Assembly: GCA_016839165.1 (NCBI GenBank)
Contig: CP069300.1
Coordinates: 4,154,001-4,218,000 of the forward strand
Reading direction: 5' to 3'
DNA length: 64,000 nucleotides
From: Bradyrhizobium sp. PSBB068
GTDB taxonomy: Bacteria > Pseudomonadota > Alphaproteobacteria > Rhizobiales > Xanthobacteraceae
Made by a program: the position numbers and the translations under genes. This document shows, one piece after another, positions 1 through 7,884 of the stretch. Below the pieces are notes generated by a model. It was given only the letters and a program-made list of their open reading frames with translations. It did no database searches and was not told the origin of the DNA. Position 1 is the stretch's first letter. Each line of letters begins with the position of its first letter.

Positions 1-90
1 TGCTCTTGGGCACCATGCCAATTCCGATGATGTCTGAGGCGAAACAACGGGGCTAGCATCGCGCCCCAACAACATCGCCGGGAGGCCGCC

Positions 91-441
91 GTGAAGTCAG
101 GACAACCGCTCAAGGATGCCAGTCACCTCTACGAAGTCGAACGCCGCGCCCTGCATGCCGCCCGCCCCGGCTTCCGCATCATGGAACTGCAGCTCTCGCC
201 GACCCAGAAAGTGCCGTGGCACACCCACAGCAACATCTCCGACACGTTCTATGTGCTGGAGGGCCAGATGCGGCTGTTCCTGCAGGAGCCGAAGGAGGAA
301 GTGAATTTGAAGGTCGGCGAAGTCTACGCCGTCCGCCCCACCCGGCCGCACCTCGTCACCAATGCCGGCACGAATTCGCTGACCTTCCTGATCCTGCAAG
401 GCGTCGGGGAGTACGACTACGTGCCGCTGGCTTCGAATTAA
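91..441 (+). CDS. Small cupin-domain protein
   Basis: This 116-residue protein is a single cupin beta-barrel. Cupin motif 1 is visible as H44-x-H46, four residues, D51, then six residues to G58; the usual Glu is replaced by Asp. Motif 2 is partial, with G77, P83, H87 and N91. Such histidines normally hold one divalent metal, but the substrate cannot be read from the sequence. No signal peptide is present, so it should be cytoplasmic. The start is a GTG preceded by GGGAGG at 80-85. It appears to be a single gene. Its last 86 bases are overlapped in antisense by read-through of the IS30 transposase frame, though the insertion itself lies 40 bases past the stop and leaves the gene intact. Confidence 0.85.
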   Translation: MKSGQPLKDASHLYEVERRALHAARPGFRIMELQLSPTQKVPWHTHSNISDTFYVLEGQMRLFLQEPKEEVNLKVGEVYAVRPTRPHLVTNAGTNSLTFLILQGVGEYDYVPLASN

Positions 442-1471
442 GTCGCGCGACACTCCGCCGTCGTCCCGGCGAAAGCCGGGAGGTGGATTCACACTCGAAG
501 TGCAACACTTGAGCAGCAAAGACCTCTGCCGGGGTCCTGAAGTCAAGGCATTTGCGCGGGGTGTTGTTGTAGGCGGCGATGGACTTGCGCAGGCGGCGGG
601 TTGGCAGCTTTTCGAGGTCGGTGTTGCGCGGGATGAAGCGGCGCATGCGGCCGATGGCGTTCTCGATGCCCCCTTTTTGCCAGGGGGCGTGGGGATCGCA
701 GAAGTACGTCTTGATCAAGAGGCTTTGCAAGGCAAGGTGAGATGCGAACTCGGTGCCGTTGTCGAAGGTGACGGTCTGGCGGATCGGCTGTGGCAGGACC
801 TCGAACAGGCGTACGAGATGGTGAGCGACGCCGGAGGCGAGCTTGCTTGCGAGGGGGACGCCGAGCAACAGGCGGGAGGTGCGCTCATGCACGGCCAGGA
901 TCTGCTGACCGTATTTGGAGAACATCATGAGGTCGGCCTCCCAATGGCCCGGGGTCTTGCGATCGGCGACCTCGACGGGGCGCAGATCCAGCGAAACACG
1001 GCCTTCGATGAAGCTTGCGGGACTGCCGCCCCGCTTGCCGCGGCGACCGCGCTTGCTCTTGCCGCGCGGCAGGTAGCGCCGCCAGCTGAAGTCCGAGGTG
1101 CGGGTGAGCTGGGCATAAATGAAGCGGTAGATGCTCTCATAGGAGATCACCTTGCGGCCGTGCTCGCGAGCCAGCCGGCCGGCGACCTGCTCGGGCGACC
1201 AGCCCCGGCCAAGACGTTCCAACACCGCACGGCGCAGGCCGGCCTCCCGTTCGAGGCGAGAGCCCGTCCAGCGCCGCGCTCGCATCTGTTGCTGGGCATA
1301 GCTGGGCTTGTAGCCGACCTGAACGCCAGAATTACGGTTCAGCTCCCGAGAGATCGTTGATGGCGGGCGATCCAAAGCTGCCGCGATTTGCCGGATCGAG
1401 CTGCCACCGGCCGAAAGCCTGGCAATCTCGCATCGCTCCTCCAGGGAGAGCTGCTTGTAAGTCCGCCCCAT
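356..1471 (-). CDS. IS30-family transposase
   Basis: This 371-residue DDE transposase cuts and joins the ends of its own element. An N-terminal helix-turn-helix region (about residues 6-45, with the IS30-like IRQIAAALDRPPSTISREL) precedes an RNase H-like catalytic core. The triad is D180 in HWEADLM, D237 in FDNGTEF and E270 in KGGIENAIGRMR. The ATG at 1471 has a GGAGG ribosome site upstream (1480-1484 on the plus strand). The element encodes no stop codon: its last codon is T330 at 482-484, and residues 331-371 are read from flanking host DNA, including antisense to the cupin gene. This extra tail is unlikely to be functional. Confidence 0.93.
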   Translation of the reverse strand: MGRTYKQLSLEERCEIARLSAGGSSIRQIAAALDRPPSTISRELNRNSGVQVGYKPSYAQQQMRARRWTGSRLEREAGLRRAVLERLGRGWSPEQVAGRLAREHGRKVISYESIYRFIYAQLTRTSDFSWRRYLPRGKSKRGRRGKRGGSPASFIEGRVSLDLRPVEVADRKTPGHWEADLMMFSKYGQQILAVHERTSRLLLGVPLASKLASGVAHHLVRLFEVLPQPIRQTVTFDNGTEFASHLALQSLLIKTYFCDPHAPWQKGGIENAIGRMRRFIPRNTDLEKLPTRRLRKSIAAYNNTPRKCLDFRTPAEVFAAQVLHFECESTSRLSPGRRRSVARLNSKPAARSRTPRRLAGSGRSANSCRHW

Positions 1472-1633
1472 GGCAACACCTCCAGTTGGAAGTGTTGCAC
1501 TTCGTTTGTGAACTCAGGGGACCCATAACCGCAGGGTCGAGTTGTCGACGCAAGCTGTGGCCACAGCGTTGCAAGCCAACTTGCACTCGTGGTTATGGGT
1601 CTCGGGTCGCGCTTCGCTTGCCCGGGACGACGC
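459..1633. repeat. Palindromic intergenic repeat split by an IS30 insertion
   Basis: The left arm at 459-481 (CGTCGTCCCGGCGAAAGCC then GGGA) and the DNA after the insertion sequence (1519-1633) join into one imperfect palindrome. CCCATAACC just after the insertion (1522-1530) is answered by GGTTATGGG at 1591-1599, and CGTCGTCCCGG is answered by CCCGGGACGACG at 1621-1632. Without the insertion the repeat would be about 135 bp. It resembles intergenic repeats I associate with Bradyrhizobium; that assignment is from memory and not computed. Confidence 0.7.
482..1518 (-). mobile_element. Complete IS30-family insertion sequence, about 1037 bp
   Basis: The element carries one transposase gene and imperfect terminal inverted repeats. 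The inner 23 bp at 488-510 matches the reverse complement of 1490-1512 at 21 positions, sharing TTCACA, then two mismatches, then CGAAGTGCAACACTT. The outer ends were placed by rejoining the palindrome it interrupts: target CCGGGACCC becomes CCGGGA, element, GGACCC. This gives a 3-bp target duplication GGA at 479-481 and 1519-1521, within the range known for IS30. It looks intact and possibly active. The exact outermost bases (about 6 bp per end) are inferred. Confidence 0.8.
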
Positions 1634-1708
1634 GGCGGTCGATTCCGCTTCACATCGCAAGCAGCGATGAGAATGGGCGACCGCATCCTCGCGACGTAGA
1701 TCGCGCGA

Positions 1709-2272
1709 TCAGCCGCGCGGCCATCCCGTCGGCACGACCCAGACCAGCCCGCGCCAAGGCGCGCCGCGCGCCGACAGTGTCGTGAAATCACGCGCGGGAT
1801 CGCGGACGAGATCGAGCCGCGCCATGACGGCCTGCGAGCGCGCGTTGTCTGCGCTGGTGTAGGACACGATCCCGCGCAGGCCGACGTCATCGATGGCATG
1901 CAATAACGCCGCCCTGGCGCTCTCGGTCGCATAGCCATGCCCCCAGGCGTTGCGCGCAAAACGCCAGCCGATCTCGACATGCGCGCCAAGCGGGTGCTCC
2001 CGCGACGATCGCGGCATCACGCCAGCATAGCCGAGGAATGCACCATCGATGGTCTCGACCGCCCATCGCGAGATGCCGTGGTCACGCTGCGCGGCAACGT
2101 ATCGCTCGAATTTCTCGTCGCTATCCGCACGACCGATCGGTCCGCCATAGTCGGCCATGACCTCGGGATCGGCATGCATCGCCGCGAACGCCTCGCGATG
2201 GCGGTCGTCCCATCTGTGAAGTCGAAGGCGCGGCGTTTTGATCATGCGCATGCCCTCGCCTGTTCCGGTCAC
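1709..2272 (-). CDS. GNAT family N-acetyltransferase, RimJ/RimL-like
   Basis: This predicted acyl-CoA N-acyltransferase is up to 187 residues. The N-terminal MIKTPRLRLHRW is typical of RimJ/RimL-type GNATs, and the acetyl-CoA loop is RNAWGHGYA at residues 107-115. The substrate could be a protein N-terminus, an antibiotic or a small amine. The GTG start at 2272 overlaps the stop of the upstream membrane-protein gene (GTGA), which suggests translational coupling. In-frame ATGs at 2251 and 2245 are alternatives, and the later one matches the usual family start. Confidence 0.8.
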   Translation of the reverse strand: MTGTGEGMRMIKTPRLRLHRWDDRHREAFAAMHADPEVMADYGGPIGRADSDEKFERYVAAQRDHGISRWAVETIDGAFLGYAGVMPRSSREHPLGAHVEIGWRFARNAWGHGYATESARAALLHAIDDVGLRGIVSYTSADNARSQAVMARLDLVRDPARDFTTLSARGAPWRGLVWVVPTGWPRG

Positions 2273-2616
2273 ATCAGCTTCAGCGGCGCATCGTGAACCA
2301 GCCGCAGGTCGATATTGCCGATCAGCCGCGCCCGGCGCGCCTCGGCGGTGCTGATGGCGGCCTCGGTCTGCCGCAAGGTGCTGACGTTCGATCCGAGCGA
2401 CACGATGCCGCCGAGCACCAGCGCAATCGACCCGAGCGCCGCGGTCTCACCCGAACCGAACAAGCCAAGCAGTGCGGCAAGCAGCAATGCGAACCCGCCC
2501 GCGATTGCCACCTTCGACCCAAGAATGATCCGCCGGGACCGTTCGGCGCTCTCGGCCAGATCCTCGATCTGCGCCTCGATCTCGGAAATCTGGTCGGTCG
2601 GCGCGTCGTCGGCCAT
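2269..2616 (-). CDS. Small membrane protein with coiled coil and two transmembrane helices
   Basis: I do not recognise this family. From the ATG at 2616 the product is 115 residues: an acidic, coiled-coil-prone N-terminus (about 8-30), two adjacent hydrophobic helices (about 35-54 and 58-76) forming a membrane hairpin, and a second charged helix (about 80-98) with TEAAISTAEARRARL. The frame is open back to 2661, but the MADDAP start looks more natural. The gene is followed directly by, and overlaps, the GNAT gene, so the two probably form an operon. The sequence does not indicate a function. Confidence 0.6.
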   Translation of the reverse strand: MADDAPTDQISEIEAQIEDLAESAERSRRIILGSKVAIAGGFALLLAALLGLFGSGETAALGSIALVLGGIVSLGSNVSTLRQTEAAISTAEARRARLIGNIDLRLVHDAPLKLM

Positions 2617-2684
2617 CGAATTCGAACCTGTAGGCGGGTCAGGTGGAAGCACGCAACCCACCGCGGATCGCGCGGAACGAAGTT

Positions 2685-2711
2685 GGTGGGTCTCGCTTGC
2701 GCTAACCCACC
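2685..2711. repeat. Short hairpin between the membrane-protein and pccB genes
   Basis: GGTGGGT at 2685-2691 pairs with ACCCACC at 2705-2711 around a 13-base loop. A related imperfect hairpin with GGTGGGTCGG and CCGACCCTACC lies at 31525-31556. The element sits just past the pccB stop codon and could act as a weak terminator or RNA stabiliser. No U-tract follows. Confidence 0.5.
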
Positions 2712-2722
2712 CTACGCTTCCC

Positions 2723-4255
2723 TCACAACGGCAGATTGTCGTGCTTCTTCGCCGGGATCTCGACCTTCTTGTCCTTCAACATCGCAAGCGCGCGCGCGAT
2801 CCGCCGCCTCGTCGAATGCGGCATGATGACGTCGTCGATGTAGCCGCGCTCGGCGGCGATGAAGGGGGACAGGAAGCGGTCCTCGTATTCCTTGGTTCGC
2901 GCCGCGATCTTGTCGGGGTCGCCGATGTCGGAGCGGAAGATGATCTCCACCGCGCCCTTGGCGCCCATCACGGCGATCTGGGCGGTCGGCCAGGCATAGT
3001 TCATGTCGGCGCCGATCTCCTTCGAGGCCATGACGTCGAAGGCGCCGCCATAGGCCTTGCGGGTGATGATGGTGACGAGCGGAACCGTGCACTGCGAATA
3101 GGCGAACAGCAGTTTGGCGCCGTGCTTGATCAGGCCGCCATATTCCTGCGCGGTACCCGGCAGGAAGCCCGGCACGTCGACGAAGGTGACGATCGGGATG
3201 TTGAAGGCATCGCAGAACCGCACGAAGCGCGCGGCCTTGCGCGAGGCATCGCTGTCGAGCACACCCGCCAGCACCATCGGCTGGTTGGCGACGAAGCCGA
3301 CGGTACGGCCAGCAATGCGGCCGAAGCCGGTGACGATGTTCCGGGCGAAGGTTTCCGAGATCTCGAAGAAGTCGCCCTCGTCGACGACCTTGAGGATCAG
3401 CTCCTTCATGTCGTAGGGCTTGTTCGGATTGTCGGGGATCAGCGTATCGAGCGACATGTCGACCCGGCCGATGTCGTCGAAGCTCGGCCATTCCGGCACG
3501 CCGTCGGTGTTGTTCGACGGCAGGAAGTCGATCAGCCGGCGCATCTGCAACAGCGCATCGACGTCGTTCTCGAAGGCGCCGTCGGCGATCGAGGAGCGCG
3601 TCGCATGCACCGAGGCACCGCCGAGCTCCTCCGCCGTGACCACCTCGTTGGTGACGGTCTTCACCACGTCGGGGCCGGTAACGAACATGTAGCTGGTGTT
3701 CTTCACCATGAAGATGAAGTCGGTCATCGCGGGCGAATAGACATCGCCACCGGCGCAGGGGCCCATGATGACGGAGATCTGCGGGATCACGCCCGAGGCC
3801 TGCACGTTGCGGCGGAACACGTAGGAATAGCCCGCCAAGGCAGCTACGCCCTCCTGGATGCGCGCGCCGCCGGCGTCATAGAGGCCGATGATCGGCGCCC
3901 TCGCCTTCATCGCCATGTCCTGCAGCTTCGTGATCTTCAGCGCGTGGGTCTCGGACAGCGAGCCGCCGAACACAGTAAAGTCCTTGGCGAAGACAAAGGT
4001 CTTGCGGCCGTTGACCGTGCCCCAGCCGGTGACGACGCCGTCGCCGGGAACCTTGGTCTTTTCCATCCCGAACTCGATCGAGCGGTGCTCGACGAACATG
4101 TCGAATTCCTCGAACGAGCCTTTGTCCAGCAAAAGCTCGATCCGCTCGCGGGCGGTCAATTTCCCGCGGGCGTGCTGCGCCTCGATGCGCTTTTCGCCGC
4201 CGCCCAATTTCGCGCCGGCGCGCCGCTCTTCGAGGGTGTCGAGGATATCTTTCAT
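2723..4255 (-). CDS. pccB: Propionyl-CoA carboxylase beta chain (carboxyltransferase)
   Basis: This 510-residue cytoplasmic subunit transfers the carboxyl group from biotin to propionyl-CoA, giving methylmalonyl-CoA in odd-chain and branched-substrate catabolism. The length is normal for the family. Both acyl-CoA carboxyltransferase halves are present: the N-terminal half contains [11 protein letters not shown] (about 126-136) and [13 protein letters not shown] (about 165-177), and the C-terminal half contains [14 protein letters not shown]. It starts at ATG 4255 with [12 protein letters not shown], as in rhizobial PccB proteins. The biotin-carboxylase alpha subunit is not in this window, so it must be encoded elsewhere. 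Methylcrotonyl-CoA or acetyl-CoA carboxylase is less likely. Confidence 0.93.
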   Translation of the reverse strand: MKDILDTLEERRAGAKLGGGEKRIEAQHARGKLTARERIELLLDKGSFEEFDMFVEHRSIEFGMEKTKVPGDGVVTGWGTVNGRKTFVFAKDFTVFGGSLSETHALKITKLQDMAMKARAPIIGLYDAGGARIQEGVAALAGYSYVFRRNVQASGVIPQISVIMGPCAGGDVYSPAMTDFIFMVKNTSYMFVTGPDVVKTVTNEVVTAEELGGASVHATRSSIADGAFENDVDALLQMRRLIDFLPSNNTDGVPEWPSFDDIGRVDMSLDTLIPDNPNKPYDMKELILKVVDEGDFFEISETFARNIVTGFGRIAGRTVGFVANQPMVLAGVLDSDASRKAARFVRFCDAFNIPIVTFVDVPGFLPGTAQEYGGLIKHGAKLLFAYSQCTVPLVTIITRKAYGGAFDVMASKEIGADMNYAWPTAQIAVMGAKGAVEIIFRSDIGDPDKIAARTKEYEDRFLSPFIAAERGYIDDVIMPHSTRRRIARALAMLKDKKVEIPAKKHDNLPL

Positions 4256-4413
4256 TTGTTTCCGCCCGTGTTAGCTACAGTCCGCGCCCCGGCCGAGGCC
4301 GGGACGCTTCGTTCGGAATGGCTTTAGCACGGCCATTTCGGAACCGGAAAGGCGCTTGTGAACGGGTTCGGGCGCCAAAACGGTAGGATTTTCCGACATC
4401 TGGGGAGACGGCA

Positions 4414-4815
4414 ATGACCGACATGACGACTGAAGCGACTGGCGCCGCGACCGGCGGGGTGCGCACCCTGCTCCGGCTGGAGGGGCTGGTGCTGTTCGTC
4501 GGGATGACCGTGCTCTACTACAAGTGGGAGGGTTCCTGGCTGGTCTATGCCCTGCTGTTCCTGGTGCCGGACTTAAGCTTTGCCGCCTACCTGATCGGCC
4601 CGCGGATCGGCGCCATCGCCTACAACGCCGCCCACACCTATCTGGCGCCGGTGGCGCTGATGACACTGGGCTTTGCCGGTGAAGGACCCTTGGTGCTCTC
4701 GATCGCGATGATCTGGCTCGCCCATATCGGGATCGATCGGGCGCTCGGCTATGGGCTGAAATATCCGGCCGGTTTTGGCTTCACCCATCTCGGGCGGATC
4801 GGAAAGCTCAGCTGA
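4414..4815 (+). CDS. DUF4260 family membrane protein
   Basis: This 133-residue integral membrane protein has four predicted helices (about 17-35, 42-61, 68-87 and 92-108). The conserved DUF4260 signature near the C-terminus reads WLAHIGIDRALGYGLKYP (from residue 101), then AGFGFTHLG. The biochemical role of the family is unknown to me. The ATG at 4414 is preceded by GGGGAG at 4402-4407. The gene is convergent with the PilZ gene and the two stops overlap by 8 bp, so transcription of one could interfere with the other. Confidence 0.85.
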   Translation: MTDMTTEATGAATGGVRTLLRLEGLVLFVGMTVLYYKWEGSWLVYALLFLVPDLSFAAYLIGPRIGAIAYNAAHTYLAPVALMTLGFAGEGPLVLSIAMIWLAHIGIDRALGYGLKYPAGFGFTHLGRIGKLS

Positions 4816-5605
4816 ACTCGACCCCGATCCGGCCTTTCCTGCGCCACACCACGCGACAGCGCCGCTCCATCGCTTCCATCTCCAGCACGAGACGGAAGCT
4901 GTCCGGGACTTCGGCGGGATTGCTCACCTCAATAGCGGCGCCCGTCGTGGAGAGGTTGCGGACGATGCAGGTCATGCTGCGCCGGGCAAAGCTCAGCCGC
5001 GCCGCGCGTGCGACGTTGCGACGGGACGCCCGGCGCTGGTCGCCGGCGGCCTCGCTGGTCGCGCCGGTCGAGAAACCGGAACGGATCCTGCCCTGCAGCC
5101 GCACGTCCGCCTGCATGTCGAAATGCTTGACAATGCGAGGCCTGCTTGCAACCGCCGTTAATTGCAGCGATGCGAGCAGATGCTCGACCTTCGCGCCGCC
5201 GCTGCCGAACGGCAGCAGCAGCCGCTCGCAATCGACCTGCTGGTCGTTGGCATCGATGGTGGAGAACACCATGTAGACCGCGCAGCCGCTCGCGGCGCAA
5301 TCCTTCGCCGGCGTCAGCGTGATGCGCCGGAGCGACATCGGGACCACCTGCTCCATGGTCCTCCCGGCCCAGGCCGAATTGAACGCCTCGGCGACATTCT
5401 CGCCCTGATACATCGCGCGAAACTTGCGCAGCCGGCCCTCGCCTTCGACCGCCCATGCGACGAGCTGCCGGGGATCATGGACCGCAGGATCCGGCTTCAG
5501 CTCGGCGAGGGCGGGAAATGGCCGGCCGGCGGCCAGTTGATCCCACTGCGCCAGCAGTGCACGCTGGCTTGCCGACCGGATCGCGTCAGGCGCAATGAAC
5601 CTCAT
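4808..5605 (-). CDS. PAS_5-type sensor with C-terminal PilZ domain
   Basis: This 265-residue cytoplasmic protein appears to join a PAS_5-like domain (about 10-155) to a PilZ domain (about 190-265). PilZ domains bind cyclic di-GMP. The binding residues are present: an Arg cluster RRASRR at about 191-196, and NLSTTG at 217-222, fitting the (D/N)xSxxG motif. It may therefore pass the second messenger on to motility or surface polysaccharide functions, a role inferred from the family. I chose the ATG at 5605 because AGAGGGG lies just upstream; the frame is open to 5635. No output partner is adjacent. Confidence 0.75.
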   Translation of the reverse strand: MRFIAPDAIRSASQRALLAQWDQLAAGRPFPALAELKPDPAVHDPRQLVAWAVEGEGRLRKFRAMYQGENVAEAFNSAWAGRTMEQVVPMSLRRITLTPAKDCAASGCAVYMVFSTIDANDQQVDCERLLLPFGSGGAKVEHLLASLQLTAVASRPRIVKHFDMQADVRLQGRIRSGFSTGATSEAAGDQRRASRRNVARAARLSFARRSMTCIVRNLSTTGAAIEVSNPAEVPDSFRLVLEMEAMERRCRVVWRRKGRIGVEFS

Positions 5606-5765
5606 CTGCCCCTCTGATGTCGCGTCAGCGCGCAAGGTGGGCAGCTCGGCTTAAGGATCACTGAAACCTGATCCGCAACAATGCGGGACCGCGCGGCGGA
5701 CGGGATGAATTAGCACTTGGCATGGTTAGCGCGCGCTTTACACTTCGGCCAGGTCACAGGAGGAA

Positions 5766-6770
5766 ATGATGCTCAGCTACGGTCGCCTGGCCGCATTTGG
5801 CGCGGTGCTTCTCAGCGCGCTGCTGTTCGCCTGCATCGAGACCAGCGCGCAGCAGATCCCGAAGGATATCGCGGCGCGCACCGAGATCTACGCCATCCCC
5901 TCGCTGACGATCTCCGACCACCAGTTCCTGACCGGCGACAGCAACGGCAAACCGGTCACCGTCGGCGGCGAATTCAAGATCGCGCAGGGAACCGGCCGGC
6001 TGCCGGTCGTGGTGCTGATGCACGGCTCGAGCGGGGTCGGCGCCGGCATGGACGGTTGGGTCCGCCACTTCAACGCGATGGGCATCTCGACTTTCGTGAT
6101 CGACGGCTTCTCCGGCCGCGGCCTGACCGCGACCGGGCCGAACCAGGCCCTGCTCGGCCGGCTCAATTTCATCGTCGACATCTATCATTCGCTGGAGATC
6201 CTCGCGAAGCACCCGCGGGTCGATCCCGAGCGCATTGTGCTGATGGGATTCTCGCGCGGCGGCCAGGCCACGCTCTATGCGAGCCTCGATCGCTTCAACA
6301 AGTTCTGGAACAAGTCCGGCGTGCAGTTCGCGGCCTATATCCCGTTCTATCCGGATTGCTCGACGAGCTATCTCGCCGACACCGAGGTCGCGGCGCGGCC
6401 GATCCGGATCTTCCACGGCACGCCCGATGACTACAACCCGGTCGCAAGCTGCAAGGCCTATGTCACGCGCCTGCAAGAGGCCAAGCGTGACGTGGTGCTG
6501 ACCGAATATCCCGACTCCGCGCACGGCTTCGACGCCGGCCTGATCGGCAACAACACGGTGGTGGAGGCGACGGGATCGCAGACCGTGCGCCGCTGCACGA
6601 TCAAGGAAGCCGAAGGCGGCGTGCTGATGAACGCATCGACGCAGGCGCCGTTCAGCTACAAGGATGTCTGCGTCGAGCTCGGTCCGCATGTCGGCGGCAA
6701 TCCGGCCACCGCGCTCGAGGCCCGCAAGGCGGTCAGCGACTTCCTGCAGGCGCTATTCAAGCTGGGCTAA
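5766..6770 (+). CDS. Exported dienelactone-hydrolase-like alpha/beta hydrolase
   Basis: This 334-residue protein has a Sec signal peptide ending near TSA-QQ (about residue 28), so it should act in the periplasm. The alpha/beta-hydrolase triad can be assigned as S163 in GFSRGG, an Asp at 221/222 in HGTPDDYNP, and H253 in DSAHGFD. The oxyanion region is VVLMHGSSG at 82-90. The fold resembles dienelactone hydrolase or poly-acid esterases, but the ester it cleaves is unknown. AGGAGG at 5759-5764 serves the tandem ATGs at 5766 and 5769. A repeat element begins at the stop codon. Confidence 0.82.
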   Translation: MMLSYGRLAAFGAVLLSALLFACIETSAQQIPKDIAARTEIYAIPSLTISDHQFLTGDSNGKPVTVGGEFKIAQGTGRLPVVVLMHGSSGVGAGMDGWVRHFNAMGISTFVIDGFSGRGLTATGPNQALLGRLNFIVDIYHSLEILAKHPRVDPERIVLMGFSRGGQATLYASLDRFNKFWNKSGVQFAAYIPFYPDCSTSYLADTEVAARPIRIFHGTPDDYNPVASCKAYVTRLQEAKRDVVLTEYPDSAHGFDAGLIGNNTVVEATGSQTVRRCTIKEAEGGVLMNASTQAPFSYKDVCVELGPHVGGNPATALEARKAVSDFLQALFKLG

Positions 6771-6866
6771 AGCGCGATGAGATTTGGTTGAATCGTCATC
6801 GCGCTTGGTTCTTGTCTTAGCATGATCTTACTCGGAAAACCGCTTCGCACTTTTCCGGATCATGCT
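6769..6866. repeat. 97-bp double-hairpin repeat, copy 1
   Basis: The first stem is exact: AAGCGCGATGA at 6770-6780 pairs with TCATCGCGCTT at 6796-6806. The second hairpin pairs AGCATGATC (6819-6827) with GATCATGCT (6858-6866), with GGAAAA and TTTTCC nested inside. A nearly identical copy in the opposite orientation lies at 58487-58585. Both follow the stop codon of a plus-strand gene, so they may serve as terminators or mRNA 3' protection. Confidence 0.85.
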
Positions 6867-6867
6867 C

Positions 6868-7779
6868 TCAAGCGAAGCGTCGCGCGAACACCACGCAGAC
6901 CACGACCAGCATGGTCGCCGCGATCATCGACCAGGCGACCGGCTCATGCAGCAAAAGCCCGGCGAGCGCGAGCCCGAAGAACGGCTGCAACAGCTGCAAC
7001 TGGCCGACGCTGGCGATGCCGCCGAGCGCAAGCCCGCGGTACCAGAACACGAAGCCGACCAGCATGCTGAAGATCGAGACATAGCCGAGCCCGAGCCAGG
7101 CCGGCGCGCCGATACCCTGCCAGCTCGGCGGCAACGTCATGATGGTCATCAGCAGCGTCGCCGGCACCGAGAGCACCAGCGCCCAGGAGATCACCTGCCA
7201 GCCGCCCAGCCTGCGCGACAGCGCCGCACCCTCGGCGTAGCCGAGACCGCAGATGACGATGGCCGCGACCATCAGGAGGTCGCCGGTCAGCGAGGCCGAT
7301 CCGTCGTTCGACAACGCAAACCCGGCCACCGTCGCACCGCCGATGCAGGAGAACAGCCAGAACAGCGGCTTCGGCCGCTCGCCGCCGCGCAGCACGCCGA
7401 ACACCGCGGTCGACAGCGGCAGCAAGCCGATGAACACGATCGAATGCGCCGAGGTGATGTGCTGGAGCGCCAGCGCGGTCAGCAACGGAAAGCCGATCAC
7501 GACACCGAGCGCGACAATGGTCAGCGACACCAGGTCGCGCCGTTCCGGCCAGGGCTGGCGCAGCACCGCGAGCAGCACGGCGCCGAGCAGCGCCGCGATC
7601 GCAGCCCGCGCAGCGGTCAGGAACAATGGCGAGAACCCGGCCACCGCAACGCGCGTCGCCGGCAACGAGCCGCTGAAAATGATCACGCCGAGCAGGCCGC
7701 TGCCCCAGCCCTCCAGCGACGCGCCGCCGGCCGCCTCGCCGGTCCAGGACTTCCCCGACAATGTCTTCGAATCGCGCAT
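6868..7779 (-). CDS. EamA/DMT-family transporter
   Basis: This 303-residue inner-membrane protein has about ten transmembrane helices in two EamA repeats. The N-terminal repeat starts with SGSLPATRVAVAGFSPLF and the second contains PFFGLALAGLLLHEP, both typical of drug/metabolite exporters. The first 25 or so residues are polar and cytoplasmic. The substrate is unknown, but an amino acid or related metabolite is plausible because the divergent neighbour is a MocR-type regulator with an aminotransferase-like domain. The start is ATG 7779 with AGGTG upstream. Confidence 0.88.
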   Translation of the reverse strand: MRDSKTLSGKSWTGEAAGGASLEGWGSGLLGVIIFSGSLPATRVAVAGFSPLFLTAARAAIAALLGAVLLAVLRQPWPERRDLVSLTIVALGVVIGFPLLTALALQHITSAHSIVFIGLLPLSTAVFGVLRGGERPKPLFWLFSCIGGATVAGFALSNDGSASLTGDLLMVAAIVICGLGYAEGAALSRRLGGWQVISWALVLSVPATLLMTIMTLPPSWQGIGAPAWLGLGYVSIFSMLVGFVFWYRGLALGGIASVGQLQLLQPFFGLALAGLLLHEPVAWSMIAATMLVVVCVVFARRFA

Positions 7780-7860
7780 CGCGCACCTAGTCTTTCGCGA
7801 GCGAGGATAGCGGCGGCGGGCTGGCCAAGGCAGCTACGGATCAGTACAATATCGCCAAAC

Positions 7861-7884
7861 TGTATGGGTGAAGGTAGGCATACA
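7861..7884. promoter_or_regulatory. Candidate MocR operator in the divergent promoter region
   Basis: TGTATG at 7861-7866 and CATACA at 7879-7884 form an inverted repeat with a 12-base spacer in the 90-bp gap between the EamA gene and the MocR-type gene. GntR/MocR regulators commonly bind such sites near their own promoters. The site overlaps the annotated GTG start at 7868, so either the true start is downstream or the regulator represses its own translation-start region. Confidence 0.5.

Noticed and set aside
1..90. Possible gene end at the left edge
   Set aside because: Too short to support a frame; no motif or terminator seen.
2315..4327. Plus-strand open frame opposite pccB
   Set aside because: pccB is unmistakable on the minus strand; the opposite frame is an antisense shadow.
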